NCBI GenBank assembly: GCA_937896665.1
Contig: CALBNS010000035.1
Coordinates: forward strand, 1 to 45,123
Length of the DNA: 45,123 nucleotides
DNA from: an uncultured Clostridia bacterium
GTDB lineage: Bacteria; Bacillota; Clostridia; Lachnospirales; Lachnospiraceae
Direction of reading: 5' to 3'
Below are positions 17,626-26,786 of the stretch, piece after piece (within the stretch, counting starts at the first letter, position 1; each line of letters begins with the position of its first letter). The position numbers and the translations under genes are program-made. Below the pieces are notes generated by a model, which did not search any database, had not been told where the DNA came from, and worked only from the letters and a program-made list of their open reading frames with translations.

Positions 17626-18283
17626 ATTTCTGAATTTTTTTAATATCAATTGCCAGAATAAACCAGTCAAATCCCTGAAGCATAATGCTTAGTCCCAGTA
17701 AGGTATTCAGCGAAAAAACTGTAATGAAAGGGTGGCATATGCAAAGCGTACCAATCGCTAGCGAAGCTACGTTGCAGAGTGACTTCATTGGACGTTTTTC
17801 TTGTGTACTCTCAGATGATTGTGTTCTGTATCTGTTTTTTTCGGCTGCTTTGGCAAGTTCTTCTTTTGCTTTCATGGTTGTTGAAATTTGGAAAAGACCA
17901 TAAAACATAACACAAGAGCCAACTAAGTAAATAACAATTGTCTCAGTTAACAGATTTTTAACACCGCAAATGAAAAGAATGAGTCCGATGAATATTTCGA
18001 GTGTAGCAAGTGCGTAACGCTGCCCATCCTTCTTCTTTGGCTTCGAACTGTCTTTTTTGAGTTGTTTTTTCCTTTTCTTTTCAGACATCTGTTCAAGTTC
18101 AGCTTTTCTTTGTTTTTCCTGCTTTTTTTCTTGAATAAAAGGGACAAATGCTTTGGCACCATTTGCCAGAAATAGAATTCCCAAAGTCCAGCCAATTGCT
18201 AAATATGGTTCCATTGGAATAAAAAATGCGTATAATCCGAAGAGACTCATTAAAATTCCAATTGCCATTCCTAATGCTTTCAT
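17624..18283 (-). CDS. DUF308/HdeD-like membrane protein
   Basis: 219 residues. The start at 18283 has GAGGAGG eight bases upstream. Five or six membrane segments occur as pairs, each like GIGILMSLFGLYAFF followed by AIGWTLGILFLANG. This is the short repeated hairpin of DUF308 (HdeD family). Two long, very basic and helical cytoplasmic stretches interrupt it: residues about 52-87 (EKKQEKQRKAELEQMSEKK and following Lys residues) and about 135-165. Family members are small membrane proteins, some linked to stress; no specific role can be given here. Confidence 0.75.
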   Translation of the reverse strand: MKALGMAIGILMSLFGLYAFFIPMEPYLAIGWTLGILFLANGAKAFVPFIQEKKQEKQRKAELEQMSEKKRKKQLKKDSSKPKKKDGQRYALATLEIFIGLILFICGVKNLLTETIVIYLVGSCVMFYGLFQISTTMKAKEELAKAAEKNRYRTQSSESTQEKRPMKSLCNVASLAIGTLCICHPFITVFSLNTLLGLSIMLQGFDWFILAIDIKKIQK

Positions 18284-18408
18284 GTATATATCCTCCTCTT
18301 TTGAATTCTCATAAAATAACTATAACACAAATAAAAAAAATTTCTACTATTATTATTTTCTGTGAAAGGAATTAGTGGAAAAACTCTTTAATAAAGGGAG
18401 GCACATAG

Positions 18409-18451
18409 AAAAAATAGCCGGTTTCCGTATCAATAAATACGGAAATCGGCT
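18409..18451 (-). terminator. Terminator after pfp
   Basis: On the minus strand AGCCGATTTCCGTAT pairs with ATACGGAAACCGGCT (15 bases, one G-T pair) around a 6-base loop, followed by TATTTTTTC. Confidence 0.85.
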
Positions 18452-18464
18452 GTGTTTGAATGAA

Positions 18465-20123
18465 TTATTCTTGTTCAAGAGCAAGTGTCTTAGTTGTGAT
18501 ATCACAAACTTCAGTTGGTCCATAATATTGGATAGCTCCTGGATATACGTAGCAAGTATCCACAGACCATTCTTCTCTGTGAGCTTCGAAGAATTTAAAT
18601 GGCTTACCTTCAAGTTCAACAAGTGCTTTCTTGATAACTGGTTTATCTTCACCATGTCTTCTTTCAACGTTCATCATTTTTGTGATTGGCATACCGCCTG
18701 CAACCCATTCGCTAGCTGGTTTAGAAAGGTTAGAAACTTTTGATAAGTAACCATTATAACCATATTGAATCAGCATGAATGCATTGTATCCTAATGAATA
18801 GCAGTAGTCAGCATCAAAGTTAGATGGGAATGCACATCTTCCTTCATATCCTAAGAAGTGGTGAAGTGCATTGAATTTACCTGTGTATGTACCAGCTTTC
18901 TTTCTTTCATCTAATTTATCTTTTACAAGAGCTGAGAACAATTTTTCTGATTCGATAAGAGAAACCTGTACATTACCATGTGGATCTCTTTCAAGGAATA
19001 ATTGCTGTTGGATACTTTCTGGGAGAATCGCAAAAACATCCATAGACTCTTTTGTTAAACCATTTTCGATAAATGCATATTTTTCTTTCCAAGATGGAAG
19101 AGCGTTGAAAGCATCTGCTTTACTTCCGGCAAGGAGTTCGTTGATCTCATGAATCAATACTGAGAATTCAGGTACGAATTCAACGACACCTTCAGGGATA
19201 ACTGCAACACCAAAGTTCATGCCTTTAGCAGCCCGTTTTTCTACTGAATCAGCGATGTAGTCAGCAATCTGTGAAAGAGACATTTTCTTAGCAGAAACTT
19301 CTTCAGAAATTAGGCAAATGTTTGGTTGTGTTTCAAGAGCACATTCCAAAGCAACGTGGGAAGCAGAGCGTCCCATAACTTTGATGAAATGCCAGTATTT
19401 CTTTGCTGAGTTAGCATCTCTTTCAATGTTTCCGATGATTTCGCTGTATGTTTTTGTAGCTGTATCGAAACCAAATGAACATTCGATATCTTCGTTTTTA
19501 AGGTCACCATCAATTGTTTTTGGACATCCGATTACCTGAACACCTGTGTTGTGAGCAGCAAAGTATTCTGCAAGAACAGCAGCATTTGTATTGGAATCAT
19601 CTCCACCGATGATAACGATTGCAGTAATACCATGTTTTTTGCAAACTTCAGCAACAACTGCAAATTGTTCTGTTGTTTCGAGTTTTGTTCTTCCTGAACC
19701 AATAATGTCGAATCCACCTGTATTTCTGTATTCATCGATATACTTATCATCAAAAATTACATAGTCATCTTCAATAAGTCCGCTTGGGCCGTTTTTAAAA
19801 CCATAAAGAACGTTTTCTGTATTAGTTGCTTTTAAAGCATCATATAATCCACAAATAACATTGTGTCCACCTGGTGCCTGTCCACCTGAAAGGATAACGC
19901 CAACAACCTGTTTCTTTGTTTCAGAAGTATTTTTTCCTTTTTGGAAAGTGATTTCCTTTTTTCCATAAGTGTTTGGGAAAAGTGCTTTAATCTTGTCCTG
20001 ATCTGCTACACTCTGTGTTTCTTCGCCTTCCTTAACGCAAATATCTGCAATACCGTTTCTGAGCATTCCAGGAAGTTTTGGAGAATACTCATATCTAGCA
20101 GTTTGTAATGATGAAATATTCAT
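18465..20123 (-). CDS. pfp: PPi-dependent phosphofructokinase (diphosphate--fructose-6-phosphate 1-phosphotransferase)
   Basis: 552 residues, the long class of PFP. The start is the ATG at 20123 with AAAGGAGG six bases upstream; the 20141 ATG has none. It reversibly phosphorylates fructose 6-phosphate with pyrophosphate instead of ATP. The donor choice shows in GGDDS (Gly173-Ser177), where the second Asp replaces the Gly of ATP-PFK, and in PKTIDGDL (Lys202, catalytic Asp205). ILSGGQAPGGHN forms the phosphate loop and KVMGRSASH the sugar-phosphate site. It has its own promoter and terminator, and lies downstream of a MerR-type gene transcribed the same way. Confidence 0.94.
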   Translation of the reverse strand: MNISSLQTARYEYSPKLPGMLRNGIADICVKEGEETQSVADQDKIKALFPNTYGKKEITFQKGKNTSETKKQVVGVILSGGQAPGGHNVICGLYDALKATNTENVLYGFKNGPSGLIEDDYVIFDDKYIDEYRNTGGFDIIGSGRTKLETTEQFAVVAEVCKKHGITAIVIIGGDDSNTNAAVLAEYFAAHNTGVQVIGCPKTIDGDLKNEDIECSFGFDTATKTYSEIIGNIERDANSAKKYWHFIKVMGRSASHVALECALETQPNICLISEEVSAKKMSLSQIADYIADSVEKRAAKGMNFGVAVIPEGVVEFVPEFSVLIHEINELLAGSKADAFNALPSWKEKYAFIENGLTKESMDVFAILPESIQQQLFLERDPHGNVQVSLIESEKLFSALVKDKLDERKKAGTYTGKFNALHHFLGYEGRCAFPSNFDADYCYSLGYNAFMLIQYGYNGYLSKVSNLSKPASEWVAGGMPITKMMNVERRHGEDKPVIKKALVELEGKPFKFFEAHREEWSVDTCYVYPGAIQYYGPTEVCDITTKTLALEQE

Positions 20124-20155
20124 AATCTGCCTCCTTTTCATTTATATACATCTAA

Positions 20156-20184
20156 ATTCTATGATATTTCGACCAAAATGTAAA
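20156..20184 (-). promoter_or_regulatory. pfp promoter
   Basis: On the minus strand: TTTACA (20184-20179), a 17-base spacer and TAGAAT (20161-20156), 33 bases before the pfp ATG. The -35 box is inside a palindrome. Confidence 0.7.
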
Positions 20185-20195
20185 CTGTTTTACAT
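20178..20195. promoter_or_regulatory. Palindrome over the pfp -35 box (possible operator or merR-end hairpin)
   Basis: ATGTAAA-CTGT-TTTACAT, perfect 7-base arms. It covers the pfp -35 and lies 8 bases beyond the stop codon of the MerR-type gene. It could be a repressor or activator site; alternatively it is a weak terminator for the regulator gene, since a short T-run follows on the minus strand. Confidence 0.5.
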
Positions 20196-20203
20196 CTTAT
20201 TTT

Positions 20204-20479
20204 TTAAATTAATTCGGGAGAGGAGCATTGTAACATTTTTTTAATTTCTGGTATAGACTTCCCGGCTTCCCGGTGACTCCGAATCCACTGCACCCGTTTT
20301 ACACTTTCTTCGCGACGATAACGCCGAGTTAGATTTTCTTCTTCTTGTTCAAATGGCAGCATCCCTTCCTCCGTATAGAATTTGAGCGTACTGTAACGGC
20401 ATCCAGTCAAACGAGCCAGTTCTCCAATGGATATATATTCGGAAGACAGAATTTTTTCCATACTTCTTTGTCGCGACAT
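20204..20479 (-). CDS. Small MerR-type helix-turn-helix regulator
   Basis: 91 residues. The start at 20479 has GGGAGA upstream. The winged helix is clear: YISIGELARLTGCRYSTLKFYTEEGMLP, followed by RRYRREESVKRVQWI and GKSIPEIKKML. There is no room for a coiled-coil dimer helix or effector domain, so it is essentially a bare DNA-binding domain. It starts 21 bases after the unknown 305-residue gene, with which it forms an operon, and lies directly upstream of pfp. Local control, of its own operon or of pfp, is a reasonable inference. Confidence 0.82.
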   Translation of the reverse strand: MSRQRSMEKILSSEYISIGELARLTGCRYSTLKFYTEEGMLPFEQEEENLTRRYRREESVKRVQWIRSHREAGKSIPEIKKMLQCSSPELI

Positions 20480-20500
20480 AATAATTTCTCCCTCATTATT

Positions 20501-21418
20501 TTAATAATAAACAGGAACAAGATTTGCACCTTGTACCGCAATTTTGTAAACACGTCTGGCGGCAGGGAAAATGCGATAATAGTTATTGTCGATTTTTAAT
20601 AAGGTTTCGGTTCCATTTTTAATTTCTTCCACATAATGTCCGCGCTCTGATAAGTATTCCATCACGGCGATTCGTCTTGAAGCCACGGTGGTTCCTAATA
20701 CAACAAAGTCAATAAAGATTGCCTTCCTTCTTTCTAGGAATGGAAATGATAAATTAACACCTTCAAGGTATGGGTTTTTGAATAAGTTCGATTTAGCTTT
20801 TAGAAATCTTCCAATGGTATTTTCTAACATACTGTGGAATTCTTCTTCCCATAATATCCGATAGACCGGATTTTGTGCAGTTAACTCTATCATCCGTTGA
20901 TTTATTTTCGTTTGTTCTTCGGTTGAAAAATGGTCATGAAGGCATCCGCTTTCTCGCATGAGCCATATGAGTGCAAAGCATTCAGCAGAAATTGGTCCCT
21001 GTTCTAAGACTTCGGCACGTAATCCTTCTGCAATGCCGTTATATATTTTTCCATCTGTCCGATAAGCTTTGATATCCACGCCAGCAGTGTCATAATTGAT
21101 GTCACAGGCAAGAATATCCGGAATTACTTGTAGTGTGTCGTCAGCTATTAACTGTGCCGTGATTCCCGTCTCCAGACTTTTCGCTTCTTTTTTCGAGAGT
21201 TTCCTAATTTGACTTGATACTGGCTGCCATGCAGATTGAAGTTTTTTTGCATTTTCTTCATTATCTGCCTCACTCTCCAAAATTGCCAGATTTGTTTCTA
21301 AAAATTTTGCAGCTACGATCCCCCGTATTACTGCTGTCTTTGCGGTAGAAGTGTGTAAAGCATCCAGTCCGTTCAGACCAAGTAAAGCATATTGTTGAGT
21401 TAATGTGTAATCTTTCAT
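20501..21418 (-). CDS. Conserved hypothetical protein, 305 residues
   Basis: The start at 21418 has AGGAGGAG upstream. No signal peptide and no clear membrane helix. The N-terminus (MKDYTLTQQYALLGLNGLD, then AVIRGIVAAKFLE) loosely recalls the start of GPP34 (GOLPH3-like) proteins, a helical phosphoinositide-binding fold; this is only a hint. The middle is helical. Residues about 220-245 include LSFPFLERRKAIFIDFVVLGTT. The C-terminus has strands ending RVYKIAVQGANLVPVYY. It is co-transcribed with the MerR-type gene. I assign no function. Confidence 0.75.
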   Translation of the reverse strand: MKDYTLTQQYALLGLNGLDALHTSTAKTAVIRGIVAAKFLETNLAILESEADNEENAKKLQSAWQPVSSQIRKLSKKEAKSLETGITAQLIADDTLQVIPDILACDINYDTAGVDIKAYRTDGKIYNGIAEGLRAEVLEQGPISAECFALIWLMRESGCLHDHFSTEEQTKINQRMIELTAQNPVYRILWEEEFHSMLENTIGRFLKAKSNLFKNPYLEGVNLSFPFLERRKAIFIDFVVLGTTVASRRIAVMEYLSERGHYVEEIKNGTETLLKIDNNYYRIFPAARRVYKIAVQGANLVPVYY

Positions 21419-21442
21419 AGTGGTATTCTCCTCCTAAAATTA

Positions 21443-21463
21443 TACTTACTACTTACTACTTAC
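21443..21463. repeat. Three tandem copies of TACTTAC
   Basis: Exactly three 7-base units. They sit in the leader of the minus-strand operon, between its -10 box and the ribosome binding site, and read GTAAGTA in the transcript. Confidence 0.7.
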
Positions 21464-21469
21464 GATTTA

Positions 21470-21498
21470 ATAATAACATAGAAAGTTGAAAAATGCAA
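21470..21498 (-). promoter_or_regulatory. Promoter of the hypothetical-merR operon
   Basis: On the minus strand: TTGCAT (21498-21493), a 17-base spacer and TATTAT (21475-21470). It is divergent from the murE promoter, and the two do not overlap. Confidence 0.65.
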
Positions 21499-21504
21499 TA
21501 AGAT

Positions 21505-21533
21505 TTGTGCCTATCAAAACATTGTGGTATACT
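21505..21533 (+). promoter_or_regulatory. murE promoter
   Basis: TTGTGC at 21505, a 17-base spacer and TATACT at 21528, 46 bases before the murE ATG. It is the only clear promoter seen ahead of the 14-gene run. Confidence 0.65.
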
Positions 21534-21578
21534 CAGTAATAGACATTAATATTTAAAATTTTGGAGGTTGTAAATAAG

Positions 21579-23063
21579 ATGAAATTAACAACACTTTTAG
21601 AACGCTTAGATTACAAGATTTTACAGGGGAGTGATCAAATAGAAATTACAGAATTGATGAACGATTCGAGGAAAGTCTGTGAAGGCAGCGTATTTGTATG
21701 TATCAGTGGTGCTGTCGTAGACGGACATAATTTTGTGAACGAAGTAGCTGAGAAAGGTGCAAAAGCTGTTATCGTAGAAAGAGAAGTAGACGTACCGGAA
21801 GATATGACAGTGATTTTGGTGGAAGACACCAGATATGCACTTGCACTTGCTTCAGCAGCATATTTCGGGTATCCGGCAGATAAATTAAAAGTCATTGGTA
21901 TTACAGGAACTAAAGGAAAGACAACGACGACTTATATGGTGAAGTCCATTTTAGAAGGCGTAGGTCATAAGGTGGGATTAATTGGGACAATTGAGGCAAT
22001 TATCGGTGATGAAGTAATTCCGGCAAAAAATACAACACCGGAGTCATTCACAATTCATCAGTATTTCCGGAAGATGGCAGATGCGGGCTGTGATACGGTT
22101 GTAATGGAAGTATCATCTCAGGGGCTTATGCTTCACCGGACAGCAGGAATTCCTTTTGAAATCGGAATTTTCACAAACCTTGGGGAAGATCACATAGGAC
22201 CGAATGAGCATAAAGATTTTGAAGATTATAAACGTTGTAAAGGATTATTGTTTAAGCAATGTAAGATTGGTATTGCCAATATAGATGATAAATATTTTGA
22301 AGATGTGTTCAGGGGTGCTGTCTGCCAGGTGGAGACGTTTGGATTTTCAGAAAAGGCAGACCTGCGGGCAACAGACACGAAACTGATTTCTAGACCAGGA
22401 TACCTTGGTGTGGCATACCGGGTAGAGGGTGCGATGGAACTTGATGTGGAAATCGATGTCCCAGGTAAATTCAGTGTCTATAATTCCTTGACAGCAATTT
22501 CAGTGTGCAGACACTTCGGTGTACCAATAGAAAAGATTCAGGCTGCACTGAAAGTTGCCAAAGTCAAAGGAAGAATTGAGATGGTAAAAGTATCAGAAAA
22601 CTTTACATTGATGATTGACTATGCACATAATGCAATGAGCCTTGAGAGCCTTTTGAGTACATTGAAAGAATATGATCCAAAGCGTCTGGTATGCCTGTTT
22701 GGCTGTGGTGGAAACCGTGCAAAAGCAAGACGGTTTGAGATGGGTGAGGTTTCGGGAAATCTTGCAGACCTTACAATTATTACATCGGATAATCCGCGTT
22801 TTGAAGAACCACAGGATATTATTGATGATATTAAGATTGGCATTGCAAAGACGAACGGCAAATATGTAGAGATTATCGACCGAAAAGAAGCAATCCGTTA
22901 TGCAATTGAAGAGGCACAGACAGGGGATGTCATTGTACTTGCCGGAAAAGGTCATGAGGATTATCAGGAAATCAGAGGCGTCAAATACGATATGGACGAG
23001 AGAGTGTTAATCGCAGAAGTGATTGAAGAAAGTAAAAGACCAGATTTGATTCCAATTCGTTAA
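21579..23063 (+). CDS. murE: UDP-MurNAc-tripeptide synthetase MurE, probably meso-diaminopimelate-adding
   Basis: 494 residues from the ATG at 21579 (GGAGG eleven bases upstream). It adds the third amino acid of the peptidoglycan stem peptide in the cytoplasm. It shows the N-domain motif MNDSRKVCEGSVFVCI, the ATP loop GTKGKTTTT (110-118), a candidate carbamylated Lys221, and DNPR at 404-407, the signature for meso-diaminopimelate rather than lysine. Two segments differ from the usual enzyme: the normal EVSSH is EVSSQ (Gln181), and the usual NLSRDHLDYH region reads NLGEDHIGPNEH. This may be a divergent clade rather than loss of function. priA starts 39 bases on. Confidence 0.9.
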   Translation: MKLTTLLERLDYKILQGSDQIEITELMNDSRKVCEGSVFVCISGAVVDGHNFVNEVAEKGAKAVIVEREVDVPEDMTVILVEDTRYALALASAAYFGYPADKLKVIGITGTKGKTTTTYMVKSILEGVGHKVGLIGTIEAIIGDEVIPAKNTTPESFTIHQYFRKMADAGCDTVVMEVSSQGLMLHRTAGIPFEIGIFTNLGEDHIGPNEHKDFEDYKRCKGLLFKQCKIGIANIDDKYFEDVFRGAVCQVETFGFSEKADLRATDTKLISRPGYLGVAYRVEGAMELDVEIDVPGKFSVYNSLTAISVCRHFGVPIEKIQAALKVAKVKGRIEMVKVSENFTLMIDYAHNAMSLESLLSTLKEYDPKRLVCLFGCGGNRAKARRFEMGEVSGNLADLTIITSDNPRFEEPQDIIDDIKIGIAKTNGKYVEIIDRKEAIRYAIEEAQTGDVIVLAGKGHEDYQEIRGVKYDMDERVLIAEVIEESKRPDLIPIR

Positions 23064-23102
23064 GCGATTTTGAGTATGAAGAAAGGGTAGGAGCAGTTAC
23101 AA

Positions 23103-25328
23103 ATGTACGCAAAGGTGATTATAGACATTACAAATGAAAAACTGGATAGGGCATTTGACTATCATATTCCATCTGATTTAGAAGGAATTCTGAAAGCCGG
23201 TACAGAAGTGATTGTTCCGTTTGGAAAAGGAAACCGGGAAACAAGAGGCTATGTGACAGAAATTACAGAGACCTGTTCATATGAACCGGAAAAAGTGAAA
23301 TCTATCATAAAGCCGGCACCGAAAAGTATTGCAATAGAAGCAAAGCTGATTGCACTGGCAGTGGGAATGAAGGAAGCATACGGAGGTACGATGATACAGG
23401 CATTAAAGACAGTACTTCCGATAAAAAAAGAAGAGAATATCAAGATAAAGAGATATGTAAGACTGCTGCTTGATGAAGAGAGTGCAAGAGAAACGTTAGA
23501 GATTTATCTGAAGAAAAACCAGAAGGCACGGGCAAGAGTACTTGCTGCACTTTTGGATAACGAGGTTCTGGAGTATGAATTTGTTACGAAAAAGCTGAAT
23601 GTGACACGGACTGTTCTAAATGCTTTAGAGGAGCAGGGTGTTGCGGTGGTAGAGTCGGAGCAGGTATATCGTAATCCGGTCAAGAGTCGAAAAAAAGAAT
23701 GGAGGGATATGCAATATACCCCAGAGCAGCAGGAAACGATTGACATATTCCGTGAAGATTATAATAAAAATATCAGAAAAACTTATCTGATACATGGGGT
23801 GACGGGAAGTGGAAAGACAGAAGTTTATATGGAGATGATTGCGCATGTCATCAAAAGTGGAAAGCAGGCGATTGTATTAATTCCGGAGATTGCGCTTACT
23901 TATCAGACTGTGATGCGTTTTTATAGACGGTTTGGAGAACGGATTTCGATTATGAATTCCAGAATGTCCAATGGGGAACGTTATGACCAGATGATGAGGG
24001 CAAAAGAAGGGCTGGTTGATGTGATGATTGGCCCACGCTCTGCATTGTTCACACCATTTCCGAATCTGGGATTGATTGTAATTGATGAAGAGCATGAACC
24101 TACTTATAAGAGTGAGCAGATTCCAAGATACCATGCGAGAGAGACAGCTATCATGAGGGCCGGGATTGAAGGCGCAAGTGTCGTACTCGGCTCAGCAACA
24201 CCGTCATTGGAAAGTTTTTATCGTGCCGAACAGGGGGAATATCAGCTCCTGACACTACAAAACAGAGTGAAACAGCAAAAACTTGCAAGTGTTTACACTG
24301 TAGATATGCGGGAAGAATTAAAGAGTGGAAACCGTTCGATAATTAGTACAAGGCTTAGAGAACTTTTAAATGACCGTCTTTCGAAGAAGCAACAGACAAT
24401 TTTATTTATCAACCGTCGGGGATACGCAGGCTTTATCGCTTGCAGAAATTGTGGTTATGTAGTAAAATGCCCACATTGTGATGTGTCCTTATCTTCGCAT
24501 CGTGGAGGAAAACTGGTATGTCACTATTGTGGTTACGAGACACCGGAAATCGCTGTCTGTCCTTCATGTGGCTCAAAGCATATCGGGGGATTTCGTGCAG
24601 GTACACAACAGATTGAAGAATTGGTGAAAAAAGAATTTGCAGAGGCCAGGGTGCTTCGTATGGATATGGATACAACAAAAGAAAAGGATGGCCACGAGAA
24701 GATTTTAGAGGCATTTGCAAATGAGGAAGCAGATATCTTAATAGGCACTCAGATGATCGTGAAGGGGCATGATTTCCCCAAGGTGACACTGGTCGGAATT
24801 CTGGCAGCAGATTTATCACTATATGCGGATGATTATCGCGCCGGGGAGCGAACCTTCCAGCTTTTGACGCAGGCGGCAGGAAGGGCAGGTCGTGGCAGTG
24901 AAGAGGGAGAGGTTGTAATTCAGACTTACAGCCCGGAACATTACAGTATTGAAACTGCAGCGAAACAGGATTATGATGCGTTTTACAAAGAGGAGATTGC
25001 GTATCGCAGATTGATGGGATATCCTCCGGCAGAACAGATGGCAGCAATTCTTTTGACCGGGGAAGATGAAAAGTATCTGGAGACAGCGAGTGAATATCTG
25101 AGGGACTATGCGAGACGTGTCAATCGGGAAGGTGTACAGATTATCGGTCCGGCAAGTCCGTATGTGGGGAAAGTAAGCGACGTATATCGGAAAATTATTT
25201 ATCTAAAACACGCAGAGTATGATGTATTGACAGGCATGAAGAATAGACTGGAAGAGTATATAGAAATGAATTCGGGATTTCAAAAAATCAGGGTTCAATT
25301 CGATTTTAACCCAATGAATATATTTTAA
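23103..25328 (+). CDS. priA: Primosomal protein N' (replication restart helicase PriA)
   Basis: 741 residues. PriA restarts stalled forks and loads the replisome. The N-terminal DNA-binding domain opens VIIDITNEKLDRAFDYHIP. The helicase has Walker A GVTGSGKTE near 235, IDEEHEPTYKS, and LGSATPSLESF. The zinc region has the expected paired Cys motifs (CRNCGYVVKCPHC, then CHYCG and CPSCG). GRAGRG and the C-terminal domain follow. Start ATG 23103 has GGAG upstream. def follows after 18 bases. Confidence 0.95.
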   Translation: MYAKVIIDITNEKLDRAFDYHIPSDLEGILKAGTEVIVPFGKGNRETRGYVTEITETCSYEPEKVKSIIKPAPKSIAIEAKLIALAVGMKEAYGGTMIQALKTVLPIKKEENIKIKRYVRLLLDEESARETLEIYLKKNQKARARVLAALLDNEVLEYEFVTKKLNVTRTVLNALEEQGVAVVESEQVYRNPVKSRKKEWRDMQYTPEQQETIDIFREDYNKNIRKTYLIHGVTGSGKTEVYMEMIAHVIKSGKQAIVLIPEIALTYQTVMRFYRRFGERISIMNSRMSNGERYDQMMRAKEGLVDVMIGPRSALFTPFPNLGLIVIDEEHEPTYKSEQIPRYHARETAIMRAGIEGASVVLGSATPSLESFYRAEQGEYQLLTLQNRVKQQKLASVYTVDMREELKSGNRSIISTRLRELLNDRLSKKQQTILFINRRGYAGFIACRNCGYVVKCPHCDVSLSSHRGGKLVCHYCGYETPEIAVCPSCGSKHIGGFRAGTQQIEELVKKEFAEARVLRMDMDTTKEKDGHEKILEAFANEEADILIGTQMIVKGHDFPKVTLVGILAADLSLYADDYRAGERTFQLLTQAAGRAGRGSEEGEVVIQTYSPEHYSIETAAKQDYDAFYKEEIAYRRLMGYPPAEQMAAILLTGEDEKYLETASEYLRDYARRVNREGVQIIGPASPYVGKVSDVYRKIIYLKHAEYDVLTGMKNRLEEYIEMNSGFQKIRVQFDFNPMNIF

Positions 25329-25346
25329 AACGAAAGGAGAAAGACA

Positions 25347-25817
25347 ATGGCAATTAGAAAAATTAGAGAAATAGGCGATGAAGTATTAACAAAACCGTGT
25401 AAAGAGGTGACAAGCCTTACACTGCGTACCAGAATTTTAATCCATGATATGCTGGATACCATGTATGAGGCAATGGGCGTAGGTCTTGCAGCACCGCAGG
25501 TCGGTATTTTAAAGAGAATTGTTGTAATAGATGTAGGGGAAGGTCCGATTGTGTTAATCAATCCTGAGATTATTGAAACAAGAGGGACTCAGACTGGTGA
25601 TGAAGGATGCCTTAGCGTGCCGGGAAAATCAGGCTGCGTGACACGTCCGAATTACGTAAAAGTAAAAGCATTAGATGAAGATATGAATGAAGTAATCTAC
25701 GAGGGCGAAGGTCTTCTTGCGAGAGCATTCTGTCATGAGATTGATCACTTGGACGGACATCTTTATGTGGAAAAGGTGGAAGGTGAACTTCAGGATGTAA
25801 TGTATGATGAAGACTAG
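25347..25817 (+). CDS. def: Peptide deformylase
   Basis: 156 residues. It removes the formyl group from nascent N-terminal fMet. The three motifs are intact: GVGLAAPQVG, EGCLSVPG with the metal Cys, and HEIDHLDG with the two metal His and catalytic Glu. GGAG lies just before ATG 25347. It is paired with fmt, the enzyme that adds the same formyl group, 30 bases downstream. Confidence 0.96.
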   Translation: MAIRKIREIGDEVLTKPCKEVTSLTLRTRILIHDMLDTMYEAMGVGLAAPQVGILKRIVVIDVGEGPIVLINPEIIETRGTQTGDEGCLSVPGKSGCVTRPNYVKVKALDEDMNEVIYEGEGLLARAFCHEIDHLDGHLYVEKVEGELQDVMYDED

Positions 25818-25847
25818 TATGAGGAATAATAAGGAGGTGCTTACAGT

Positions 25848-26786
25848 ATGAAAGTGATTTTTATGGGGACACCGGATTTTTCTGTAGGGACATTGGAAGC
25901 CATAATCGAAGCAGGGCATGAGGTGGTGCTGGCTGTGACGCAGCCGGACAAACCAAAGGGACGTGGAAAAGAGATGCAGTTTACGCCAGTTAAAGAGTGC
26001 GCGATAAAGCATGGAATTCCAGTGTATCAGCCAAGACGCGTGCGGGAGGCTGAATGTATTGAGGAACTGCGTAAATACAATGCAGATATTATGATTGTTG
26101 TAGCATTTGGACAGATTCTTCCAAAAGAAATTCTTGAAATGACACCATATGGATGTGTCAATGTACATGCATCACTTCTGCCAAAATACCGTGGTGCAGC
26201 ACCGATACAGTGGTCGATTATTGATGGCGAAAAAGTCACAGGTGTAACCACGATGCAGATGGATGAAGGCCTGGATACAGGCGATATGCTGCTTAAAACA
26301 GAAATTCCAATTGAAATGGATGAGACAGGTGGAAGCCTGCATGATAAACTTGCAGCAGCCGGAGCAAGCCTTTGTGTGGAGACAATGAAGGCACTGGAAG
26401 AAAAGAGTATAACACCACAAAAACAAGGTGAGATGACAACGGCTTATGCAAGAATGTTAGATAAACAATTGGGAAATATTGACTGGACGAAGACCGCAGA
26501 GGAGATTGAAAGGCTGATTCGTGGCTTGACTCCGTGGCCAAGTGCTTATACCGGATGGAATGGTAAAGTGATGAAAATATGGTCAGCAAATGTGTCAGAT
26601 GGTGCAAGCGGTCATGCATGCGGAACCATTGTAAAAGTTGAAAAAAATGCGTTCTATGTACAGACAGGAAAAGGAACTTTGAAGGTATGCGAACTGCAGA
26701 TTCCGGGAAAGAAGAGGATGGATGCAGGCGCATTTTTAAGAGGATACGAGGTGAAAGAAGGAAATGTATTATCCAATGTATTATGA
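25848..26786 (+). CDS. fmt: Methionyl-tRNA formyltransferase
   Basis: 312 residues. It formylates initiator Met-tRNA using 10-formyl-THF. Signatures: MGTPDFSV at the N-terminus, NVHASLLPKYRGAAPIQW (catalytic Asn/His of the formyltransferase fold), GVTTMQMDEGLDTGDML, and the C-terminal OB-like domain starting near 205. AAGGAGG precedes ATG 25848. Its end overlaps the next gene by 23 bases. Confidence 0.96.
   Translation: MKVIFMGTPDFSVGTLEAIIEAGHEVVLAVTQPDKPKGRGKEMQFTPVKECAIKHGIPVYQPRRVREAECIEELRKYNADIMIVVAFGQILPKEILEMTPYGCVNVHASLLPKYRGAAPIQWSIIDGEKVTGVTTMQMDEGLDTGDMLLKTEIPIEMDETGGSLHDKLAAAGASLCVETMKALEEKSITPQKQGEMTTAYARMLDKQLGNIDWTKTAEEIERLIRGLTPWPSAYTGWNGKVMKIWSANVSDGASGHACGTIVKVEKNAFYVQTGKGTLKVCELQIPGKKRMDAGAFLRGYEVKEGNVLSNVL

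Noticed and set aside
20124..20141. Longer pfp start six codons upstream
   Set aside because: The GGAGG lies between the two ATGs, so only the downstream ATG at 20123 can use it.
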